Source of the DNA: Prinsepia uniflora
Taxonomy: Eukaryota > Streptophyta > Magnoliopsida > Rosales > Rosaceae
NCBI GenBank assembly: GCA_032719365.1
Contig: CM064866.1
Coordinates: 73,853,028-73,917,027, forward strand
Direction of reading: 5' to 3'
DNA: 64,000 nucleotides
Position 1 is the first letter of the stretch. Every line of letters starts with the position of its first letter. Shown piece after piece: positions 56,783 to 64,000 of the stretch. The notes under the pieces were generated by a model, which was not told the DNA's origin, did no database searches, and saw nothing but the letters and a program-made list of their open reading frames with translations. Position numbers and translations under genes: made by a program.

Positions 56783-59767
56783 TGTAAGGACCCACCCCGG
56801 TTTCACCCCGAAACCCGAGGTAAATCCTGCTCCCGTCCGACAACCCAACAGTAACCCGTCAGACGCAGGAGAAAAACCTCAATACCATATCCCGAAGTTA
56901 AAGTTCACAGAGCATAGATACAAGTACAACAACTAAAAGTGATAATAATTACACGCACGCGGAAGAAAAAGGTAAACACTCCGGGATCCCTCACGGTATT
57001 TCTATGCCTCAGACGCTGCCTCGACGTCCAGACCCCGCGCTATCTCCACGACCTGGAGGGCAAGTTAAAACACAACATGTGAGTGGACCAGAAAGTGTAA
57101 AATGTTCAAAACCATTTTATAAGAAAACCGAGTTTTACCCTCCGTTTTGAAACCACATGCATAACCAATAGTTCTGAACACAGTTATAAATCAATTATCA
57201 TAAAACATCATAAGAAACAGAAACACTATAAAACAGTTATAGAAACCATAACATATGCCCGATCAAACCTGCTGGACCTATCCGAGTCTTTAAACTCAAT
57301 CCAGGCCTTAATCATATCCGAGTCTTTAAACTCCCGAGTCTTTAAACTCAAGGCCTACGAGGGAAAATCAATATATATCCGAGTCTTTAAACTCCCGAGT
57401 CTTTAAACTCAATCCGGGTCTTTAAACCCAATCCGGCCGGTCCCCCGTCCAATATATCCGGGTCTTTAAACCCAATATCCAGATCCAGCAAATCCAATCT
57501 CAAAATCATTTGAAAACCATTTACCAATCCATATCCAAACCCGAATCCGAAATCACTGGTCTGATGCCCTTCTGGCATTCAGAACCATCATTCCGAACCC
57601 AAATCCGGAAAATATCCATTTTCATACCAAAACCCCATGTAATCACAAATCACATTTCATAACCCATTTATCATTATTAGAAAACCTTTATCGGTGGAAA
57701 TCCCCAAATGTGGCATCAAAATCCGAAAACCAACATTTTCTCGAAAACCGTGCCAAAACCGTCTTTTTCTCGAAAAACGTGCAAACACATAAAATCATCA
57801 CTTCATATTCAATAAACATAGATTCATAAGTAAAACCATAAAATACGTATATAAAACAGTTATGCATGCTCGAGTTTAAGGAAAGGGTCCACTCACATAC
57901 CGAGCCCTACTCGCGTCCTGAACGTCCAGCCCGATCCTCGGCTTCCTCGGGAAATCCCGATCCTGTCAATCACCGTCAAAATACGTCACTAATACGTCTA
58001 TAATCAATCACCTAGATTTCCTCAAAAGTCCCCGAATCAAAACCCGAAAAACCCGGGACCCTAAACATTCACCCTCGCGGAACTAAACGCATACGACGTC
58101 CGATTAACCCGAAACCAACTCCATTGAACTCACCATGACTCCTAGACCAAAATCCATGTTGACCGTTTTCCCATCCGCCGCCGCACGCGCCCCCACGCGT
58201 CGCCCAAAGTGGCTGCGCGTGGCCCTCACGCGCTGCTACAGTACCACCACCTCCTTCCTCGATCAAACCCGGTTCAGTACAGTGGTCTGCACTCAAACCG
58301 GCGTACCTGGTTCTTCCTCTTCCGTCCACCAAAACGGTTCCTTTCTTCACCAACAGCATCGTCCAGGCCAACCCTATCGATTCCCCAACTCCATTCACCT
58401 CGACACTGTCCCAATCCCCTCGACTGAACTCAAAACCAGACAGCCCTTCGACCCCTGTTTCACGACTCCGCGACTCCAGCCACCTCCCGTCACGGTGGTG
58501 ACACCAGACGGTCCCTAAGACCTCACTGAACCCAGACCAACCTTCCTATACCGTCGACTCACCCCCAAACTCGTCGACTTACCGTTCGAAGTTCACTGCC
58601 GAAACAGGGTAAAAGAGACCCATCTTCGACTGAGCTCCGCCGTGTACGGCCCCGTCACGGCGACCACCCTAATCGACACCTAGGACCTCCCTGATCACTA
58701 CCCTAACCTCTAATCCTCTCGACTCTCAGCCCAGAGTCACGACTTTCCAAATGAAATCCCACGGGAAAACAGAGCAGGAAGACTTACCCTTCGATTGCAG
58801 CTCCGCCGTGCGTACCGCCGCCCACCACTGTGGTCGTTAGACTCCCTGCAACCTCCTCAGCCTCTCCTTGTCTTGGTTTGATCCGCCTCACGGCGTAGCC
58901 ACCGCCAAACGTTCACGGCCTCCCTGTTTCCCCCAATTCTTCTCCTCACCTCCGCCGTGCCGCCGTGCACGATTGCACCGCCAAAACACGACCAGCAGCT
59001 CCTCCTTGCTTCACTGTCACTCTCACAACTCACCAGTCACTCACCCTTGCACCCAGATCGGTCGATTTCCCCTCAAGCTCTCACTCTGTTTCTCTGTGTA
59101 TCGAAGGACTGCACGGTTGCACGAGTGCACCCCAATTATTTGGGACTGTGTACACACAGAAGAACCCCCCAGAACCCACTACACAATTGCCATGTGTCAC
59201 AATCCAATCCATCCTTATCTCACCTGATTAACTCCAGCCGTCCATTCCTTCTCTCTCTGCACAAATCCCCATAAACCCAAAAAGACTAAAATACCCTTCT
59301 GTTTAACACATTTTTACGGTTTTACCGAAACTTTCTAGACCCGTAACTCTCGCCTCGTAAGTCCGATGAACACGTGCCGCCTGTCATCGAACTCAGGACG
59401 ACAAGAACTATCTAACCATCCTAGGTCAACCTACCAAAACTCGATTATACGAAAAGTCAACTATTCCCCCTACTTTACCCAAATTACGGTTAAGCCCTCA
59501 GCCTTCCGAACATCACAACTTCCTCCTCGGATGTCGGAATCGGGCGTGCCACCAGCCTAAGGATTCGTGACAACCTCAACTACGTTCCGGTCACTGGTCA
59601 ATCCCCAATTGACCACCCGAAATAAAAATCAACATTTTTGCCCAAAGCAGGGGCAAAATCGTCATTCTAGGTTCCCGGACCCCTCGGGACCACCTAACCC
59701 CTGATTAACCTTACTAATCACACCTTAATCACTCTACTAATCCCAATTCTCGGGACGGGTTGTTACA
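56783..59767 (-). repeat. Right (5') LTR of element J
   Basis: This 2985-bp LTR runs TGTAAGGACCC to CGGGTTGTTACA. It is nearly identical to the left LTR. The CGAGTCTTTAAACTC array is at 57280-57475. Confidence 0.9.
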
Positions 59768-59814
59768 CCGGGCACGGTTATCAAAGTCCATTTGGGACGG
59801 GTCCTGTCATGGTA

Positions 59815-60539
59815 TGTATATTTTTCATCTTAAAACCCATAAAATCCATCTATTCATCAAATCATTAAAAATCATGAAAGTTTTGAATATACCTGAATTT
59901 TGAAATTTTAATTTAAAATCTAAGTGAATACACTTGAATTTTGAAGGGGTTTAAAAAAATTTATTAAAATCCTAATTGAATACACCAATTTTTTAATAGA
60001 ATCAATTAAAATCTTAATTGAATACCCCTATATTTGAAAATAATCTGAAATCATTTAAAATCCCTAATTGAATACACTCCCTTAGTGTTACCCGACGAAT
60101 TCTATTGTTACCCAACGAAAACTTTTTTTTTTATATAGTGTTAAAAATTTCATAGATAATCACATTCAAGCTAATTAACGAAATTAAAAACTCAGACCCT
60201 CTAATCTAATTAATCCAATTGAATAAACCAAAGAGATATATTAAGTCCAAATTTCTCAGTTTGGTGATGAAGACATCGGAGCCGAGGACAAGTTGGATCT
60301 TTAGTGGTAGATCCATTTAACACCGAAATCGACGACGGACTTGGAGGAGATGGGATCGAAGGAGGACCTGTGGAATTACGTAGACATCGGCAATTCCTCG
60401 ATTCACGGTGGTGGTGCCAACTTCATGGAAGAGGGAGAGAAAGGGGAGCTAGGGAGGGCAATAAAAAGGATGGTCGTCGCTACCGCGCGTCATGGATAAT
60501 TTATGGTGGTTTAACACTTGGCTGCGATTTGGTTTAACA
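59815..60539. other. Intergenic stretch; possible exon remnant at 60310-60490
   Basis: It is AT-rich up to 60240. At 60310-60490 a plus-strand frame encodes a Glu/Gly-rich peptide (LEEMGSKEDLWNYVD, then GRAIKRMVVATARHG) ending TAA. It has exon-like composition but no recognised family and no clear splice sites. Confidence 0.3.
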
Positions 60540-62190
60540 CAAGTGAGTCGATCTCCACCGTCTCCCTCTCCCTTCCACACAAGTGAAGTGTTGCTTAATA
60601 AAAAATAAAAATAAATATTCTCTACTAAATATTGGTTTTCTCATCTTCTGCTTCTAATCGACTTCTTCTTCTTATTTTGCAGGTTCTCATTAGATTGATG
60701 ATGATGGAGCTCACGGCAGTGGCATGCAAGCGAAGCTCGAAGTATGATTGGATGGTGAAGAGCTTGAGGTAAAATTCTGGAACTCAAACACAGTAATCCA
60801 TTGGGAATAGGAATAGAATTAGAATGTTAGGCTTCTAATCCTTTTGATTTGGATGAATATACTGAAACAAATTGGTATGGAATAAGATTGGTTTTCAATT
60901 TGTGCACGTGTTTGATAAATTGCCTATAATGTCATTTAATTCGATGATAATCGTCCAATAGGAATTAGACTAACTCTACGCTAGTGAGAAGGAGACACTG
61001 GTCCTTCTTGCTCTTCAAGCAACCCAAATCAGTTGTCAATCCGTTGTAACAGATCCGCACACTCATCTTGAATGCCAACTCATAGTGGTGCTTACACTAT
61101 GATGTATACAAACTAAATGCAATCAGTAATTGCTTAGAATCCAATACTAAATGTGAAGTGACGCATCATAGTACAAAATTACAAATACGTACAGTTGATT
61201 GATCATCATCATAGGCTAAGCGAAATTATTAAAGATAAAATTACTCAATACCTACTCATTAGAAGAAAGCAAAATTATTTAGTCTACATATAAATTAGTT
61301 TGATTGGTAAAAAAGGTAAACGCCCACAGAGAACCAAATCTCTGCTAACAGGTAAAAAAGGTAAAAAAAAAAAAAAAAGGTAAGAAGCTGTAGTAGTCGT
61401 CGTCAATCTCCAATGGTCATCCACCTTGAAGCTTCTTGAATCATATTAGTCAATTCTGGGATTCCAAAAGCTTAAATAAATAAGAAGGAAAAGAAAGGTC
61501 AACATGGAGGCTCCACAAGTGCTTCTGTAACGGTTTTTATTTCCCTCTTTGGCAAATCCATGGACTGCTTTTGGTTAATTTCTCCGACCCTTGATCTTCA
61601 AATCACAAGCCAAGACGGCGAGCTTCGCCGGCTCGGTCACCGACTCACCTCACGTAATGTAATATTAATAATCGCAATGTATTGGACGAATTTGCGTTGT
61701 GGTTTTTTTTTTTTTTTCTTAGAATTGGACCAAAATTTTAATTAAAAAACTGTAACGAAACTACTACTCTAGTTTTCTTGAGATTTTACTTAATAAAAAT
61801 GAGTCCAATATATTGCTCCACATAGGCCGAAGAAAATAATAGCACAAATGCATGACTGGGTAATTAATGTTCTGTGGCCTAACCCTACATACCATCCTTA
61901 TTTTCATCTTTGGATATTCTATGGTGTATATTATATTTATCATATACTAATATTTTCAATGATTAAATTTTGATAGTATAATTTAAATACATCGTATTAT
62001 CACAAAAATTTTGTGCGATGTTTGAAGTAATTTTTGTTTCTTTTTCTTCTTCTTCATTGGTTAATATTCACCTAATTTGTGGTGTAATGTTTCGTTGAAA
62101 GCCTAACTTTGTTTACTTAAACGTTGTGCGTACCCCTTTCAATTAGACCAACCCATTAAGGACTTCATGAATAGCACCATTCCTTCTCAA

Positions 62191-62200
62191 CTATATATAC
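62191..62200 (+). promoter_or_regulatory. TATA box of STIG1-like gene 2
   Basis: CTATATATAC lies about 95 bp before the ATG at 62294, matching copy 1 in sequence and spacing. Confidence 0.75.
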
Positions 62201-62293
62201 TTCTCCTACCCTGCATGCTTCTCCATCCAGAACCATTCAATACATACTATGCCATCTTCTCATTAAACACACACACACACCAACAAACCACAT

Positions 62294-62737
62294 ATGGCAA
62301 CCTTCAAAGTTTTCCTCATGCTTGCCCTTCTAATGCCTTTAGCCATTACTCTCTCTACTGCAGTTGGAGAAGAAGAATCGGCCGTCTTCGACCACGAAAC
62401 CACCAATGATGACGATGAAACCAAAAGTTCTTTTCTGCTGAGGGGAAGAAGTGGCCGGTTCCTCCGCACTCGACCAGCAGTAGCGACATGCGACAAGTAC
62501 CCTAGGGTCTGTCGGGCCTCAGGCAGCGCAGGGCCGGACTGCTGCCGGAAGAAATGTGTTGACAAACGCACAGACAGAGGCAACTGTGGAAAGTGTGGGA
62601 GGAAATGCAAGTACGGAGAGACATGCTGCAAAGGTAAGTGTGTGAATCCGACGTCTGATAAGAGCCACTGTGGCAGTTGCAACAATAAGTGCAAAAAAGG
62701 CAGCAAATGTGTCTATGGGATGTGCAGCTACGCATAG
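62294..62737 (+). CDS. STIG1-like secreted cysteine-rich protein, gene 2
   Basis: An intact, intronless 147-residue ORF and near-twin of gene 1. The differences are A22T, S30A, L61P, Q85R, R120T and R124S. The signal peptide (1-23), linker and all 16 cysteines (66-144) are conserved. None of the six changes affects a cysteine. Four lie outside the core cysteine spacings or in the linker. Two (R120T, R124S) fall in the loop between CKGKC and HCGSC and make it less basic. Secreted apoplastic function is expected by family; the expression pattern is unknown. The promoter and TATA box are copied too, so both genes may be expressed alike. Confidence 0.93.
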   Translation: MATFKVFLMLALLMPLAITLSTAVGEEESAVFDHETTNDDDETKSSFLLRGRSGRFLRTRPAVATCDKYPRVCRASGSAGPDCCRKKCVDKRTDRGNCGKCGRKCKYGETCCKGKCVNPTSDKSHCGSCNNKCKKGSKCVYGMCSYA

Positions 62738-63060
62738 AAAGAATTATTCATTCATTATAGACACATATATATATATATATATCGAGTTTTATACTTGAGA
62801 TTTATTATTAATTACGTCATATATAATTATGAGTTCATTTGTGTATGTATGTGTACATGCAAGGAATAACGACTAGCTACATACGTACCTAGCCACCAAC
62901 ATTTGATCGGCTTGGCCGATTGATTATTGTTTATTGATTGATTATTTTCTTTTACAATTTACATTGTTGTAACTAAAAAATATTATAATGAATGTTTGAT
63001 CAAGTTCTTGTTTGTTGATATGTTAATTGTAAGATGTTCCAATCTTTGATCATAGCCCTT

Positions 63061-63755
63061 GGTTGTTACTTGTTAGGCACCCTACTACATACAACCATTT
63101 TGTTTGTAAAGAAAATCATTGGCTGGCGTATATGTGGAGTTACACGTACATCCGCCTGAAGTGATCTTGGTCCCTTCAAAATTTCAATATTAACAATATT
63201 TAATTATATCCTTGCCTGCTCCCGCCCGCACTTTCGAGAAATTGAAATTAATTTGAGAGACATATTGAATATTTACTATGTGATTAATTTTAGGCCCCTT
63301 CAGATTTGAGCTGGGGTTTTTCCACTCTGTATTACCTACAAGTTTTGGGCGTAAGTAGAGCGCCTGACAAATAATGCCCACTTATATTTTTTCATATATC
63401 ATATTATATAGGAAAATTTTAATTTCTAAATTATTATTTTAAAATCATATATATAATATCAATAAATTTAAAAATCGATAATTTAGCTATTTATTTATAT
63501 AATTTTAATTTCTAAATTATTATATTTGCTTGAATTCTAAAGATGAAACAAGAATTTTTTTTTCCAATTAAGGGTACGTTTTCCCAAGTCGACTTATTAC
63601 TATATATCAAAGTGTATGACATGACTTTACAAAATGAACGAAATTTTATTCAAGTTTCCAATATAAATACAAAATTTCATAGCTTATATATTAAGATCTT
63701 AACCGAATGATCTATATGTATATATATACATATATATCTATATCTACATAGTTTT
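63061..63755. other. AT-rich intergenic stretch, no gene seen
   Basis: Very AT-rich, with small inverted TATATA tracts near 63715-63740. The minus-strand open frame at 63190-63381 has no signature. Confidence 0.6.
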
Positions 63756-64000
63756 TCACTCTAAGCAAACTAAAAACATAAACCTTGGTTTACGAAACAA
63801 ATATATAATAAAAGCATTATTTGAACGTTGATGATGCATGTGTAATAAAGCATACCTGCACATGCCAAGGGCACATGACCCGCCGTGCTTGCAAAGGCTG
63901 TCGCAGTTGCCACAGTGTTTGTGGTCAGACATTGGGTTCACAATGTGTCCATGGCAGCATATCTCTGTCTGCTTGCTTTTCATCATCCCAAACACTCCAC
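63756..64000 (-). pseudogene. Degenerate STIG1-like gene, C-terminal part, runs off the window
   Basis: The minus strand encodes the last half of a STIG1 domain (TEICCHGH, NPMSDHKHCGNCDSLCKHGG, GMCRYA). Several cysteines conserved in the intact genes are replaced: phenylalanine and serine in the usual CGxxC segment, and isoleucine where the CC-x-G-x-C motif ends. After RYA, where relatives stop, the frame runs on for about 28 residues to a stop at 63756. The start lies beyond 64000, so the N-terminus is unseen. The methionine at 63995 is internal. It is either a decaying pseudogene or a strongly diverged member; I favour the former. Confidence 0.7.

Larger units (their letters stand above)
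52106..59767 (-). mobile_element. LTR element J: gag-only gypsy element (TR-GAG-like), minus orientation
   Basis: This 7.66-kb element inside solo LTR K is flanked by a perfect CCGGG duplication (52101-52105 and 59768-59772). The LTRs are 52106-55103 and 56783-59767, with 1.68 kb of internal sequence. The internal part holds a primer site, one intact gag ORF and a purine tract, but no protease, RT, RNase H or integrase. By eye the LTRs differ at roughly 14 single sites plus a few short indels in about 3 kb, so insertion is very recent. The structure fits plant terminal-repeat gag (TR-GAG) elements. Confidence 0.88.
49665..59809 (+). mobile_element. Solo LTR K, plus orientation, interrupted by element J
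   Basis: It begins TGTAACGACTC at 49665 and ends GGGACGGGTCCTGTCA at 59809. The flanks are a perfect TGGTA duplication (49660-49664 and 59810-59814). Its own sequence is 49665-52105 plus 59773-59809, about 2.48 kb. It shows the CGCG block (50770-50825), the TAACGAACATTTT block (50870), an array of GGATGTGTAATTCCC units (51530-51740) and GTCCACTCACA (51934). No primer site follows, so it is a solo LTR. Confidence 0.86.
60540..63060 (+). repeat. Segmental duplication, copy 2 (STIG1-like gene plus promoter)
   Basis: It pairs with 43720-45880 in the same orientation. About 0.5 kb at 60640-61140 is present only here; it includes an exon-like piece at 60682-60768 flanked by TTATTTTGCAG and GTAAAATT. 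The poly(A)-like runs and indels differ from copy 1. Confidence 0.82.

Noticed and set aside
60682..60768. Small exon-like piece between TTGCAG and GTAAAA
   Set aside because: Too short and without homology; splice-like ends are common by chance. Mentioned only within the duplication entry.

Overview
This is plant nuclear DNA, most likely from a eudicot. The evidence is a small cluster of plant-specific STIG1-like cysteine-rich secreted protein genes, a fragment of a plant GT47 (exostosin-family) glycosyltransferase, and long stretches of nested LTR retrotransposons whose primer sites match plant tRNA-iMet or tRNA-Asp. No bacterial operon, CRISPR array, tRNA gene or rRNA gene was seen.

Positions 1-42021 are almost entirely nested retrotransposons. 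The host is one old, broken Ty1/copia element (Tnt1/Tork-like). Its gag, protease, integrase, RT/RNase H and 3' LTR are scattered in order at 1792-2599, 11074-11170, 11763-11839, 35121-36329 and 39783-42021. Inserted into it are: (G) the 3' part of a gypsy-type LTR, 1-1791; (A) a non-coding LTR element, 2600-11073, TSD TGGTC; (H) an antisense gypsy RT fragment, about 11171-11762; (C) another non-coding LTR element, 11840-35120; and (I) a small LTR element, 36330-39782, TSD GTGGT. Element I carries an apparently spliced gene antisense to its own LTRs. Element C itself contains solo LTR D (12558-15710), complete element B (18201-27846, TSD CATCA) and solo LTR F (28590-35008, TSD CGACC). F is split in turn by solo LTR E (31892-34974, TSD GTTAT). 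The deepest nesting is four levels.

Positions 42022-49664 are AT-rich host sequence. They hold a 5'-truncated STIG1-like pseudogene, an intact STIG1-like gene (45083-45526) with a TATA box, a three-copy repeat of about 280 bp, several microsatellites and a frameshifted GT47 fragment. Positions 49665-59809 are a second nest: solo LTR K (TSD TGGTA) interrupted by element J (52106-59767, TSD CCGGG), which keeps an intact gag ORF but no pol. Positions 59815-64000 return to host sequence, with a second intact STIG1-like gene (62294-62737) inside a segmental duplication of the first. A degenerate STIG1-like gene on the minus strand runs off the window end.

The retrotransposon LTRs of 2.5-3.3 kb (A-G, J, K) are one related superfamily with a shared layout. 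In order they have: TGTAACGACCC start; W-box and TGACGTCA-rich segment; GC-rich block full of CGCG motifs; a conserved block around TAACGAACATTTT; an inverted repeat containing ACGTG; a family-specific array of short repeats, often self-complementary; a conserved GTCCACTCACAG block; and an end complementary to the start. Elements A, B and C also share non-coding internal sequence, as LARD-type elements do. The most interesting items are this modular LTR layout, the spliced antisense gene of element I, the gag-only element J, and the recent duplication of the STIG1-like gene with its promoter.
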